Shown here piece by piece: positions 31,883 through 43,508 of a DNA stretch of 64,000 nt. The notes beneath the pieces are model-generated. The model was not told the origin of the DNA and did not search any database. It saw only the letters and a program-made list of their open reading frames with translations. Position 1 is the first letter of the stretch; each line of letters starts with the position of its first letter. The stretch spans positions 992,001-1,056,000 of the forward strand of contig JAAVTG010000043.1 in assembly GCA_011947345.1 (NCBI GenBank), given 5' to 3'. The translations under genes were made by a program, and so were the position numbers. Source of the stretch: Phytophthora quininea. Its lineage: Eukaryota > Oomycota > Peronosporomycetes > Peronosporales > Peronosporaceae.

Positions 31883-32510
31883 CTAGTGGCGGCTGTAAAC
31901 GAGTGGGCTCACGCCCTTCTTTTGGTCCAAGTTGGCGAACGCGTGGTTCACATCGCGGTGGTTGCATTCGTCCGCGCGCACGCACTTGATCATGTCGAAC
32001 ACCGACGCGTCCTCCGGCAGCTTGTAGTAGGTCTGAGCAATCAGCGGCGCCTTCTTCTCCTTCCAAGCATCCAAGTAGCCGTCCTCAATGTCCTTCAACA
32101 GACACGTGTATGTCTTGACAGCTTCCTCTTCAAGGTAGCCCACAAAGCGGTGGCAGGTCTTTGGGGACACCAAGTAGGTGAGGAAGAAGCCGTTGAAGAA
32201 GACACCTTGGGCTCCAACGACGAGTGTACGAAAGAACCACCCGGGCTGTTTCAAATTCATGAAGATGAGGAGGTGCATACGCTCATTCTCGGCTTCTTCG
32301 AGCAGCGTGTGGATCCATCCATAGTCTCTCTTCATGCGACGAAGAGAACGCAGGTGACGGAGCATGCCACCAACCATACCAGGCACTCCAGCCACGGACT
32401 CGAGGAAGAGACAACGATGAAGCCAATCCTTCTCCATCATGGCACCTCCAGGACCACGATAGCCGGAGACCTTGTCAAAGCTCACACGCAGCGTCTTGAT
32501 GCCATAGTAC
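31883..32510 (-). pseudogene. AOX: Alternative oxidase copy 3, C-terminal part (split by gypsy)
   Basis: This holds the C-terminal two-thirds of an AOX, from YGIKTLRVSFDKVSGY to VSPLVYSRH, with all six di-iron ligands. Its upstream side ends at the TSD AGTAC (32506-32510), next to the 5' LTR. The matching N-terminal part is at 37851-38241. The last 150 or so codons are almost identical in nucleotides to the other AOX copies. The region around LKQPGWFFRTLVVG is distinct, which marks the edge of a homogenised tract. About 30 bp past the stop matches the 3' flank of AOX 2. The gene is inactive because it is interrupted by 5.3 kb. Confidence 0.92.
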
Positions 32511-32803
32511 TGTCGCCAACCGTGGCCTCGACTCAAGGAATTCAAGCTGTAGTCACGCCAGGAACCAGCCTGACCAATGGTGGAGTTTGGCGCACGCCTC
32601 GGTGCCTACCGATGGCGGTGTGCCCGTGTCACGAGGTCTGGAAGGACTCGAGGCACGCTGCATGTGACCTCAGTGGGTGCTGGCACGCACCCACGACTAC
32701 ATGTTCGAAGCGCGGTGAAGGAGCAGCCTTCCGCGACCGAGTACTTGTTTGCTTTTGCTCATTAATAAACTTTCCTTCTCGGAAACACCTGGGTATCGCG
32801 ACA
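32511..32803 (+). repeat. 5' LTR of the gypsy element
   Basis: 293 bp, TG...CA ends, same sequence as 37558-37850. Confidence 0.95.
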
Positions 32804-32981
32804 AAGCTAGCTTTGCGCTCATCGAAGCGTGAGTTTGTTGATCGTCTCTCCAGTGCGCGTATCGACTGAAGATTCTACGCCGGTGTCGCCTTGGACAAGG
32901 TCATCGGGTCAAGCCGACTAAGTACGTGCTCACTTAAGTGCGGAAACGACTAAGTGCGGCTTAAGTTCGGACAACTTCAAC

Positions 32982-34437
32982 ATGACGGGGACACGCTTCA
33001 CGGTGGACTCCGACGGGGACGTGGAGATGTCGATTCCCCAACCGATCTTTGAGGTCATCAAGGCTCCGGAGCTGACTAGCTGGGAGCATGCCGCTCTCAT
33101 CGAGTGGCACCGAGAGTGGGAGCGGTACGTCGAGAAGATGAAACACCGCTGCTCCACCACGGGAGAAACCTACGAGAACGTAGTGGCTACTGTCAAGGGC
33201 TCAGTGAGACGACAGACGCTGAAGAACATGGCCAAGTACGTGCTCAAGAAACCTATTGCGTCCGTCACCGACGCTGACATCATGGATGCTGTGGAAGCTC
33301 GATGCCGCACGTTGAAGAACGAGTTTGTGCCAGACGTCACTTCTCTGTTCCGTGCGAACTTAAAGATGAACCTGTCGATTGATGACTGTGACGCGCGCAT
33401 CTTTCGCTACTATGAGGATTTCAATGGCATAGTGGAGGACAACGGTCTCCAAGGCCTTATCGGATCTGAGAACGAGAACGACCCCGAGTACAAGAGCAGG
33501 ATGAAATCCCGCTGCCGTCTCCTGGTCGACAACCTGCAGCCTCCCGTCCTCAAGGCTCAAATTGGACGCCTCATCGAGTTGGAACGGCGCGACTGCAAAT
33601 CTGATGATGTGGCGCTGTTTGATCTGATTCTTGAGCACGCTAAGGTGCAGCAGCGATTCCACCGCATGTCGCAGGACCATGCCGGAAGGACCGACGCCAA
33701 GTCCCCAAAGCCTGAACGGAAGCCGCAGAAGACCAGCGGGACCAAGACCGGTTCGCCAGCAACGCCCCTCCAACGTCGACGCCACCCGGTAGCGCCGCTC
33801 GCACGGCACGTCACCAGACGGGTGCGCCGCCGACAGACGGGTGCTTGGTCTGCAAGGGGCAGCACTGGCTCAAAGACTGTCCGACTGCCACCGACGCCCA
33901 ACGTGAAGAAGCTCTGCGTAAGTACCGCGAGGCTAAAGCGCACAAGTCGGGTGCGGTGCGGTCCAAGGCTGCTAGGTACGCAGCAGACTCCAGCTCCGTC
34001 CGCATTAATGGGCTGCTCGAGATGCCATACTCGCCAGACACAGCTGCTGACCAGAGTATCGTGCCCCAAGAAACGCTGAATTCACTCCTAGCAATGCAAC
34101 CCATGCTCCAAGTCACGAAGCTCCCCGCCCCTGTCGAAGCCGTGATGGCGAATGGGCAGACGCAGATGTGTGACGAGGAAGTACTATTGGACTTGGAGTT
34201 GACTACGCTTGCAGGATTGGTGGTGCTGCGGTCGGTGCCATGCTTGGTGCTGGCCGGCGACGGTGATGAATTCCTGCTGGGTCGTGAGGTACTCAAGGGA
34301 CTAGGCATTGACGTGGAGCAGCAGCTCTCTCAATTGGCTGGATCTCCACTACTCGAAGACGAGGGGGACGAATTTCCAGTAGGAGATGAGATTCACCAGT
34401 CAGTTGATGCAACTGAGTCGATAAATTCCTCGACCAG
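32982..34437 (+). CDS. Gypsy Gag and protease region
   Basis: The first frame (MTGTRFTVDSDGDVEMS) is a Gag capsid-like protein of about 260 residues. One base is lost at CCCC 33765-33768. Past it the next frame gives a zinc knuckle (CLVCKGQHWLKDC) and an aspartic protease-like segment (YSPDTAADQSIV ... FLLGREVLKGLGID), with the active-site motif DTA. Another shift at about 34417 leads into reverse transcriptase. In an element with identical LTRs these are more likely sequence errors than decay. Programmed frameshifting is less likely, because the sites do not sit at the domain borders one would expect. Confidence 0.78.
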
Positions 34438-37400
34438 TTGCTCGAACGTGCCGTTGCCAATGGCCTGCCTGATGAGCACGTCGGAGCTGTCCGTGATCTG
34501 CTGGCTGCATTTCCAGATATTTGGCGTGAAGGAGTTGGCCCTGACCCGCCCGCGGACGTCGAACCTCTCCGCGTGGCGGTGCGGTCAGATGCTGTGCCTT
34601 ATCGCAGCCCGCCGCGAAAGTATGCACCCCTACAAGCCAAGTTCATCCGCGAATACGTGAAGTCTCTCGTCGCAAACGATCTGGTGGAGCCGAACAATGC
34701 TTCACGATGGGCCTGTGCGGTCGTACCGGTGCGCAAACCAGGCACGAAGGACAAGTTCCGCCTGACTATTGACTACAGGCCTGTCAACAACGTCACTATC
34801 CCGATCGCAGGCGGCATGCCTACCGCTGCTTCTATTCTCGATGCGTTCGAGAATTTCAAGAACAAGAAGGTGTTCGGCAGGGTTGACTTCACGCAAGGAT
34901 TTTGGCAGATGCCTCTGCATGAAGAAAGTCGGGAAATGTTTTCATTCATCACTCCCGATGGTGTTTACACGCCCACTAGAGTCCCACAAGGTGCAATGGA
35001 CTCCGCACTACACTTCCAGAACCAGGTGCAAGCCAAGCTGGCTTCCCTGATTCCGCATTCGGCAATTGTATGGGTCGACGATGTGTTGCTGTTTGCCCCG
35101 ACAGTCGAGGAGTTTCTGCAGACGCTCCGCCAGTTTTTCGAGATCGTGCAACAGGCTCGATTCAAGCTCAACATGGCGAAGTCGTCGCTGTTCGCATGGG
35201 AGATGCTGTGGTGCGGCCGCATGGTCTCGGGTAAAGGTGTCCGTCACGACCCTGCCCGTGTTGATGCTTTAGCGAACTTGCCCCTGCCGACTACCGTGGC
35301 GGATCTCCAGTATTTTGTCTGTGCTACTAATTGGCTACACGACTCACTTCCCGACTACGCACGCATGATCGCTCCACTGCAAGATAAGTTGAATGCTGAA
35401 CGCAGTCGAATCGGCCGCCGAAACCGGAACGCCTTAAATGTGGCTACGACATGGTCTGCCAGTGAACGAGCTTCCTACGACGCAGTGAAAGCTCTGGTGG
35501 CTGACTCCGCTTTGATGACATTCCCCGATGCGAACGCTGACCTACTACTCTTCACGGACGCTTCTGCCACAGGATATGGCATCGTTGTTACTCAGGTCCG
35601 TGAATGGGACGCATCGCTGCCAGTGGACAAACAGAACCACAAGCTGGTCGTTTGCAAGGGTGGAACTTTCAAACACTCTGAGCTGAATTGGTCGGTGGCG
35701 GAAAAAGAAGCGTTCCCGATCGTCAAGGCGTGTCAAGACCTCGAATATTTGCTTCTTCGGCCGAAGGGGTTTCGCCTATACTGCGACCACGCTAATTTAG
35801 CCTACATTTTCGCCCCGGACGTTGAGTTGAAGAAACACGTTCGAGACCGACTGCAGCGATGGGCTATGCGACTCTGCGGGGTGCACTACACCATCGAGCA
35901 CATTCCTGGTGAGCAGAATGTCTGGGCAGACATCATATCGCGTTGGCACACCCGCACGGTCATTCAAGTTGCAGCAGTCCAGACTCGCAGCCATCACGTG
36001 GTCCCAGTTTCTTCGCTCTCTCGTCTCCGTCCCCTGACCGACGAGAACTTTGCGCTTCCGTCTCGTGACGACATTAAAGTTGCTCAGGAAGCCGCCTCCA
36101 GTGAGCGCTCCCAGCAGACCAACTTTTCGGAGGAAGAGGATGGAGTGCTGACCATCGACAACCGCATTTGGATCCCGAGTGGAGCACACGATCTGCTCGC
36201 TAGAATTTTCGTGGTCGCACATTGCGGTTCTCAAGGACACCGGGGCAAAGAACCAATGCTGTTGGCGCTGAAGGACCGCTTTCACGTTTCGAGAATGGAG
36301 ACCAAAGTGGCAAAATTTGTTCGCCAATGCTTGCTGTGCAAACACTTTAAGGGACCTCGCCAAATCCCACGCCCGTATGGCCCGCTGCTCACTCCCGCCC
36401 GAAGGAACGAGGTTGTGCACTGGGACTTTTGACCCTCGGCGAAGGTTTTGGTGATTCGTCGTACCTACTAGTCGTGAAAGATGGATTATCCCATTTTTGC
36501 GAGCTTTTCCCGTGTGCCACGCCGACTGCATACATTGCTGCCGAAGCACTGACACTCTGGCACGCACGGTATGGTCTACCGGAGACGTTGCTCTCGGACC
36601 AAGGATCGCACTTCCGTAACGAGATGATGAAGCATCTGTCAGCGCGATTGAAAGTGGAGTTGAGTTTCACTCCTGTCTACTCCCCGTGGCTAAACGGAAC
36701 CGTCGAACGGTTGAACAAGGACGTGCTACAGGTTTTCAGAGCGCTGCTGATGGAGTATGGATTGGATGCTAGTGAATGGCCCTATCTCCTGCCTGCTGTG
36801 CAAGCGAACCTCAACCACACGCGAGTTCGGTCACTAGCAGGTCGCGCCCCAGTGGAAGTGTTCACGGGGCTTCCAGCCTCTTCAGCCCTGGATGTGATCG
36901 TGGTGCCTGCGACTCCCGAAAGGAACGAGCGCATCGTCAACTTAGATGACATCGCTGACTTCGTGGACCAGCTCCGTGCGTCACTGCACTCCATCCACAT
37001 GGAGGTGACCGATGTTCGAGAACGCCAACGACACCGCGATATTGCTGCGCATCACGGGATGGCCGCCAATTTTGATGTTGGCGACTTCGTGCTCTGGTCG
37101 AGGGTCGACCAGCGCCTACCAAATCACAAGCTCTTGGGACAGTGGGTCGGTCCGTTCAAGATCGTCACCGCACTGCCCCACTCATTTGAGATTGAGCACT
37201 TGGTGACCGGCCGGAAATTTGATGTACACGCGTCGCGCTTGAAGTTCTACGCGGATGCAGAACTCAACACGACCGCTGAGCTGTTAGAACTCGTCTCGAG
37301 CCAAGGTATGCTCCTTGGTGTCGACAAGTTCGTCGATCATCGTTTCAACACCACGCTGGGTCGTTGGGAACTCCTCGTATCGTGGATGGGACTGCAGGAG

Positions 37401-37514
37401 ATCGAGAACTCTTGGGAACCGCTAGTTACGCTACTACAAGACGTTCCGATGAAGGTTCACGACTACGTGTCCACCACCAACGAAGACGATGAACTGCGTG
37501 CTCAAATCGACTAG
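34438..37514 (+). CDS. Gypsy Pol: reverse transcriptase, RNase H, integrase, chromodomain
   Basis: Reverse transcriptase motifs are RLTIDYRPVNN, GRVDFTQGFWQMPL and the catalytic WVDDVLLF. RNase H follows with LLFTDASATGYG and a late HIPGEQNVWADIISR. Integrase has an HHCC finger (VVAHCGSQGHRGKEP ... CLLCKH) and DDE residues in VVKDGLSHF, LLSDQGSHFRN and NGTVERLNKD. The C-terminal 50 residues (GVDKFVDHRF ... LLVSWMGLQEIENSWEP) form a chromodomain, which may direct integration to marked chromatin. The frame slips at TTTT 36427-36430 (one T lost between HWDF and LTLGEG). Confidence 0.9.
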
Positions 37515-37557
37515 CATGCATCGTTAACTCCCGTCGTGACCAAGCTTTGGAGGGCAG

Positions 37558-37850
37558 TGTCGCCAACCGTGGCCTCGACTCAAGGAATTCAAGCTGTAGT
37601 CACGCCAGGAACCAGCCTGACCAATGGTGGAGTTTGGCGCACGCCTCGGTGCCTACCGATGGCGGTGTGCCCGTGTCACGAGGTCTGGAAGGACTCGAGG
37701 CACGCTGCATGTGACCTCAGTGGGTGCTGGCACGCACCCACGACTACATGTTCGAAGCGCGGTGAAGGAGCAGCCTTCCGCGACCGAGTACTTGTTTGCT
37801 TTTGCTCATTAATAAACTTTCCTTCTCGGAAACACCTGGGTATCGCGACA
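37558..37850 (+). repeat. 3' LTR of the gypsy element
   Basis: 293 bp, identical by eye to the 5' LTR. Confidence 0.95.
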
Positions 37851-38241
37851 AGTACGCCACTCGCTCGCTCATGGTAACCACTGGGTGGTGGGTCTGCTCC
37901 ATGACTGCAATCTTGTCCAGATCGTAGACTGCGTGGTTGATGGGGTTGTCCCACACGGGCTCGCCTTGTGCGTTGGTGGGATGCAGCGGGTGGATGTTCT
38001 TGGACTCCAGGAAATGCGCCTTGTAGGCAGGTTCGTTGGTCGCGTCAGTTGGCTCTGGGAAGGCTCTCTTCTCCGCCTTCTTCGGCCCAGTACCAGTGGA
38101 CGGGTGGACTGCAGCGGTTGAAAAGAAATGAACGGACGCTTGCACTGTAGGCAGCACGAGACGTTGCTGGCGGAGAGCACGGCTGAACGTTGGCTGTAGC
38201 ATGATGCGCTGCATCAACTTGGCGGTTACTGCGTAGCTCAT
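37851..38241 (-). pseudogene. AOX: Alternative oxidase copy 3, N-terminal part (split by gypsy)
   Basis: This starts MSYAVTAKLMQRIM with a basic presequence. It runs through PTDATNEPAYKAHF and GEPVWDNPINHAVYDL to MSERVAY, where the retrotransposon LTR begins after the TSD AGTAC. The continuation lies at 31883-32510. The two parts are colinear with the other AOX copies and neither shows other damage. The gene was probably intact until this insertion. Confidence 0.92.
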
Positions 38242-38479
38242 CTTGATTGCGTTTGTGGCTTGCTATCTGCAGGTAGAATTGAAGAATGGCAACTCAGCAT
38301 AGAGAACTTGGGTGGTGGTAGGACTGGCGTTGAAGTGCGATACGAACTACCTGAGAAAAGGAGCCAATCATTGCCACGGCATAATTAGCCGCATAAACAC
38401 ACGCAATGTGACGAGCCATGATTACGATCTAACATGATTAGTCTCCATGACCAGCTTTGCTGCAAAGTCCATTGCATTG

Positions 38480-39460
38480 TTAGTGGTGGCTATAGACGAA
38501 AGGACTAACGCCCTTCTTCTGGTCCAGATTCGCGAATGCGTGATTCACGTCGCGGTGGTTGCATTCGTCCGCGCGCACGCACTTGATCATGTCGAACACC
38601 GACGCGTCCTCCGGCAGCTTGTAGTAGGTCTGAGCAATCAGCGGCGCCTTCTTCTCCTTCCAAGCATCCAAGTAGCCGTCCTCAATGTCCTTCAACAGAC
38701 ACGTGTATGTCTTGACAGCTTCCTCTTCAAGGTAGCCCACAAAGCGGTGGCAGGTCTTTGGGGACACCAAGTAGGTGAGGAAGAAGCCGTTGAAGAAGAC
38801 ACCTTGAGCACCGACCACCAGCGCACGGAAGAAGTATCCCGGCTGCTTGATGTTCATGAAGATGAGGAGGTGCATGCGCTCGTTCTCGGCCTCCTCAAGA
38901 AGCGTGTGAATCCAACCGTAGTCGCGCTTGAGCAATCGCAGCGAGCGGAGGTGACGGAGCATACCGCCGACCATACCGGGGACGCCGGCCACAGACTCGA
39001 GGAAGAGGCATCGGTGAAGCCAATCCTTCTCGGTCATACCGCCACCAGGACCACGATATCCCGACACTACGTCGAAGCCTGTGCGTAGCGTCTTGACGGC
39101 CAGGTAGGCCACTCGCTCGTGCATCTTGGTGATGGGGTGGTGGGTCTGCTTCATGGTGGTGATCTTGTCGAGGTCGTAGACGGCGTGGTTGATCGGGTTG
39201 TCCCAAATGGGCTCTCCGTTCTCAGCGGTGGCGTGACGCGACGCCGACTGCTTGAAGTGCGCGATGTAGGCTGGTTCGTTGGTGGCGTCGGTGGGCTCCG
39301 GCTTGGTCGGCTTATCGGCGACGATACTAGTAGCGGTCTGGCCTGGCTTGAGAGTGGCTACGACAGTCGAGGAGAAGCGCTGACGCTTGAGCAAACCGAT
39401 AGCGTGCTGGTTAGGCAGCATGGCGCGCTGCAGGATCTTGGTGGTGGTGGCGAACTGCAT
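38480..39460 (-). CDS. AOX: Mitochondrial alternative oxidase, copy 4
   Basis: An intact gene of 326 residues, starting MQFATTTKILQRAM. The presequence is basic with Gln, Ser and Arg; the AOX core follows from PTDATNEPAYIAHF. All six ligands are present (LESVAG, NERMHL, LEEEAV, RADECNHRDVNH). The protein is nearly the same as copy 2 after residue 45. Its 3' half is almost identical in nucleotides to copy 5 (38503-39000 versus 40243-40740, with one visible difference at 38898). The N-terminus differs, so the copies keep distinct presequences. Confidence 0.93.
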   Translation of the reverse strand: MQFATTTKILQRAMLPNQHAIGLLKRQRFSSTVVATLKPGQTATSIVADKPTKPEPTDATNEPAYIAHFKQSASRHATAENGEPIWDNPINHAVYDLDKITTMKQTHHPITKMHERVAYLAVKTLRTGFDVVSGYRGPGGGMTEKDWLHRCLFLESVAGVPGMVGGMLRHLRSLRLLKRDYGWIHTLLEEAENERMHLLIFMNIKQPGYFFRALVVGAQGVFFNGFFLTYLVSPKTCHRFVGYLEEEAVKTYTCLLKDIEDGYLDAWKEKKAPLIAQTYYKLPEDASVFDMIKCVRADECNHRDVNHAFANLDQKKGVSPFVYSHH

Positions 39461-40219
39461 TGTTTGCTGCTCGAAGGTGGGGGTGGAGGCTTGTTGCAGA
39501 TGCTAAATTGGATAATGGGGAGCTGGTGGTTGTGCTGGATGTGGGACTCGCGGCTGTCGACCAAGCAGCACGCGCTGGGGGACCGGCTCGTCACAAGCCG
39601 ATAGTAGGTAAGTTAGCTAGCTTTCGCGATGTTGAAGGCAAGTCAAGGCAACGTGCGGTCAGGAGTTCGTTCGCCAGCGAGTATTCAAATCGACGGCACG
39701 CTCGTGTCGCACCTCGACATCCGTCGGATCAGCGGTGTTGTTGAGTGACCTTGTTGAATGGAGTATTGTTGACGAACACGGCCAAAGACATGTGGCTGAG
39801 GGTTATTTTGGCGGTGGTAGGCCAAGGCACGAGGTGGGGCTGTATCTGTAGTGGCGCCCGGGTGATCGGACGCACCACTCCCAGGGTCCCAGCTAACGGG
39901 CACCGTTTGGATAGCCCGTTCACTGGGATTGAATGCTGTTGGGGAGCGTCGGCGCTTTGCTTTCCTCCTCTCTACGATACAGCGCGAAGACCAGCATGGA
40001 CATTTGTGCTACTGGTGTGTCGAGTCAGGGAAATCTTGCGCCAGCAACGCTCCAAACTACGCTGCAACATGACCACACTTGCGTTGTAATCCAACAAACT
40101 CTTGATTTCGTCAAGTGCTAGGACTATATGTACACAGCTCGGATGCAAGAATGCTTGGGTGCTTGACGCTCCACTTCCAACGGAGGAACAGAGCAAGTCG
40201 AAAATCAACCACTATATCC
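39461..40219. other. Intergenic region between AOX 4 and AOX 5
   Basis: Upstream region of AOX 4. No conserved gene. Short open frames have no family resemblance. Confidence 0.5.
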
Positions 40220-41211
40220 TTAGTGGTGGCTGTAGACGAAAGGACTAACGCCCTTCTTCTGGTCCAGATTCGCGAATGCGTGATTCACGTCGCGGTGGTT
40301 GCATTCGTCCGCGCGCACGCACTTGATCATGTCGAACACCGACGCGTCCTCCGGCAGCTTGTAGTAGGTCTGAGCAATCAGCGGCGCCTTCTTCTCCTTC
40401 CAAGCATCCAAGTAGCCGTCCTCAATGTCCTTCAACAGACACGTGTATGTCTTGACAGCTTCCTCTTCAAGGTAGCCCACAAAGCGGTGGCAGGTCTTTG
40501 GGGACACCAAGTAGGTGAGGAAGAAGCCGTTGAAGAAGACACCTTGAGCACCGACCACCAGCGCACGGAAGAAGTATCCCGGCTGCTTGATGTTCATGAA
40601 GATGAGGAGGTGCATGCGCTCGTTCTCGGCCTCCTCAAGCAGCGTGTGAATCCAACCGTAGTCGCGCTTGAGCAATCGCAGCGAGCGGAGGTGACGGAGC
40701 ATACCGCCGACCATACCGGGGACGCCGGCCACAGACTCGAGGAAGAGACAGCGATTCAGCCAGTCCTTCTCGGTCATGGCCCCGCCGGGGCCGCGGTACC
40801 CGGACAGCACGTCGAAGCCTGTGCGTAGCGTCTTGACGGCCAGGTAGGCCACTCGCTCGTGCATCTTGGTGATGGGGTGGTGGGTCTGCTCCATGGTGGT
40901 GATCTTGTCGAGGTCGTAGACGGCGTGGTTGATCGGGTTGTCCCAAATGGGCTCTCCGTTCTCAGCGGTGGCGTGACGCGACGCCGACTGCTTGAAGTGC
41001 GCGATGTAGGCTGGTTCGTTGGTGGCGTCGGTGGGCTCCGGCTTGGCGAGGCCGATTGTCCGGGCGTGACAGTGGTCGAAGCAGTGGACGAGAAGTTGAA
41101 AGCTGAAGCTGGTGCGAACCGGTGGCGCTTCAGCATTCCAGCTGCTTGACGACGGCCGAGCTGGCTCATCGCAGTGCGCTCCATGAACTTGGCTGTGGCG
41201 GAGTAGTGCAT
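40220..41211 (-). CDS. AOX: Mitochondrial alternative oxidase, copy 5
   Basis: About 331 residues from MHYSATAKFMERTAM. One base appears lost at GG 41045-41046, between VTPGQSA and KPEPTDATN. The rest of the frame is intact with all six ligands. The sequence is a mosaic: most of the core matches copy 4, but 40745-40815 (WLNRC, GYRGPGGAM) matches copy 6. That pattern points to gene conversion between array members. Its presequence is unlike that of copy 4. It is divergent from the split methyltransferase. Confidence 0.87.
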
Positions 41212-41638
41212 GGTTGGGGGTGTTGAATCAAAAGCTGGGGGCCTTGGAGGCAAGAGGAGTTGGCTTGGTAGTGCTTGTGACTTGGGAGTTGAATAGAGGA
41301 ATGAGCAGTGGTCTGCTTCAGCTTTGGAGGTTCCGCACTTACGGTAGGATTGCAAACGGCGGCAACGGCGGCAATCCACACACAGGTTGCGCTGCAGCTC
41401 TGCTCACTAATCTGTAATCCGTGTGGCTTTGCCATTCGCAGGTGGCGTGCGAAACTTCATGGTCAGGCAGGCATGCATCTTGAAGGCGTGCGATGACAAA
41501 TGAGCAGACTTCCAGGGACAGCAGAGAAACTCGAAATCAAGGTTCTCGTCGTGTTGAAGTCAGGCGCTCTAACTTAGAAGTGCTCTGCCGTTGTAGAAGG
41601 CCACTTTCGGAATCCCAGCAAAGAGAGCTCTACCAAGG
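41212..41638. other. Divergent intergenic region (AOX 5 / methyltransferase 1)
   Basis: Promoter regions of both genes. No other feature was recognised. Confidence 0.5.
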
Positions 41639-42188
41639 ATGGCCGACGTTGTAATGATAAGAGAAAACTGGAACAAGTTCGTCGTACGCTTCACTGAGAC
41701 GGCCAACAAGCGCATGACGTTGCAGTGTGCACGCCAATTGCACGCGCATATGCAACTGGATCAAGCCAAGAGCGTCCTGGAGGTCGCTGCGGGGGCCGGA
41801 TTGGGGTCGATGGACATCGCCCAGTACATGCTGGACAGGTGCTCCAAGGTGTCGGAGGATGAGAAGAAGACGCTCACGGTCACCGACCTGTCCCCGTGAT
41901 GGTCGATCTGGCCGAGAAGAGCTTGGCTGGTGCTGCCTCTGGACAGCTCACGATCAAGTGCCAGGAAGCCAATGGGCAAGACCTGGCGGACATCGTGTCT
42001 GGATCGGTGGATCGCTACGTCGCGAGTCTCTGCTTGCAGTTGGCACCGGAGGCAGACGCACTGCTGCGCGAGGCTAAGCGGGTGCTGACACCCAACGGAG
42101 TCGCTGGCTTTACGATCTGGGGATCGCCCGAACGAAGCGGAACGTTTGCCATCAACGCCGAAGCAAACAAGCTGCTGGGCATCGAGGA
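41639..42188 (+). pseudogene. Class I SAM methyltransferase-like gene 1, 5' part (split by copia)
   Basis: The protein starts MADVVMIRENWNKFVVRF. It has the SAM-binding motif SVLEVAAGAGLGSMDIA (residues about 44-60), a TVTDLSP acidic strand, and a VLTPNGVAGFTIWG strand. A lost base at CCCC 41892-41895 explains the break after TDLSP. The reading frame is cut at GIE(D) by the copia element after the TSD GAGGA (42184-42188). It resumes at 50961. Its paralogue at 55259-56173 has an intron in EANG/QDL that is absent here. The substrate is unknown. Confidence 0.88.
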
Positions 42189-42389
42189 TGTTGATGTTGG
42201 CAGCTTTAGCGCGTAGAGAAGGAGACTAGGTACTTGACGGTAGAAAGCGATGTGTTCGTTAGTAGAGAGGTTGTGCAACGGTGTCACTTACAGTGAAAAA
42301 CACAGTGAGTACAATCTGATTAGACAGGGAAACATAGAGACATATGTGTTGTGCAAGTGCAAGTGTCATTTTTCTGACGGCGGGACGAA

Positions 42390-43448
42390 TGGACAGTGAG
42401 AGCTCTGAAGACGACGAGCTCGCGCTTATCGCGCTTGTCAGTGACAGCAGCTCGCGCTCGCGCTCAAACCGGTTCAATTTTGCCCAGCACGCTACTGCTC
42501 CAGTGTGGAAATCCAGGTTTCGCTTCGAAAAGATGACATCGTGGCACTTATCGTGCATTTCCGCCTTTCTGATCCATTTCCAACAAAGCAGCGCTACCGA
42601 GTTTCCGCTCTCGAGGCTCTATGCATTTTTCTGCGTAGGATGGCGTATCCAGCTCGTCTGGATGATCTTAAAGACCTGTTTGGACGTGAACGTGAGGCGA
42701 TATCATCGATTTCGAACGCCGTGCTAGACCATCTCTACCAAGAATTCTCACATCTATTGATGTTTGACACGCAACGGCTAACAGAAAGCACTCTCCCTGC
42801 CTACGCTAGAGCTGTCTTCGCAAAGGGAGCACCTCTCCGTACATGCGTGGGATTTATTGACGGTACAGTTCGTGGCATGTGCCGGCCGCTGCAACACCAG
42901 AAATACGTTTACAACGGGCACAAGGTACGCCTTTAAATTGCCAAAATCACACTACGTCTAAATGCTAACTAAGTTTTATCGATGCTGTGATTCTGAAGAG
43001 AAAACATGCGCTGAAATATCAATCCGTTATCGCTCCTGATGGAATTATCATTCATCTGAGTGGACCCTACGCTGGAACCCGCCACGACGCTTTTATTCTT
43101 CAGCAAAGTGGCCTTCTAGAGGCTGCGTGTGAGCATCTCCAGTTTGATGGGAAACATTACGTCTTTTACGGCGATCCCGCGTATGGTCAACAAGATCATA
43201 TTATCACACCTTTTAAAGGTGCGTCTCTTACAGACGACGAGCAAGAATTCAACAAGCGGATGAGTGAGGTCCGCGTTAGCGTGGAGTGGGGATTCGGCAA
43301 GGTAGTGCGTTACTGGGCATTTATTGACTTCGCTAAGAACCAAAAGCTGCGCTTGCAGAGGCTAGGAAAATGTATGCCATGGCAGCGTTTCTCTCCAACG
43401 TTCATACGTGTGTGTACGGGAGCCAAACGCCAGAGTTTTTTCGTGTGA
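42390..43448 (+). CDS. Harbinger DDE transposase
   Basis: Exon 1 ends at 42924; a 74-bp GT-AG intron (42925-42998) follows; exon 2 runs 42999-43448. Joining gives YNGHK-RKHALKYQSVIAPDG in frame. The catalytic residues are probably D in CVGFIDGTVRG, D in YVFYGDPAY and E in VRVSVEWGFG, as in the DDE_4 family. The N-terminal MDSESSEDDELALIAL sequence lies in another frame and joins at about 42505 with a one-base change. An apparent C-terminal loss of register near 43365 is possible, since the last 25 residues lack the usual pattern. Confidence 0.82.
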
Positions 43449-43508
43449 CTCCTCCAAGTCTAGGTGAATACTTGCATCCCTGATAATGCAAAGTTAAACA
43501 AAAAGGTT

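Larger units (their letters stand above)
32511..37850 (+). mobile_element. Ty3/gypsy LTR retrotransposon with chromodomain (5,340 bp)
   Basis: Two 293-bp LTRs (32511-32803 and 37558-37850) start TGTCGCC and end GCGACA. They look identical base by base. The 5-bp target duplication AGTAC flanks the element (32506-32510, 37851-37855). Order inside is gag, protease, reverse transcriptase, RNase H, integrase, chromodomain, which fits Ty3/gypsy chromoviruses. A purine-rich stretch (GGAGGGCAG) precedes the 3' LTR. The insertion splits AOX copy 3. Identical LTRs mean a very recent insertion. Confidence 0.95.

Noticed and set aside
31886..32869. Long plus-strand frame opposite AOX copy 3 that runs into the LTR (similar frames lie opposite AOX 2, 4, 5 and 6)
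   Set aside because: The same antisense product appears wherever the AOX core occurs. It is a codon-bias shadow, not an extra gene.
33765..36430. Programmed ribosomal frameshifting in the gypsy element
   Set aside because: The shifts fall inside domains as well as between them, at plain homopolymers, and the same kind of shift occurs in host genes throughout the window.
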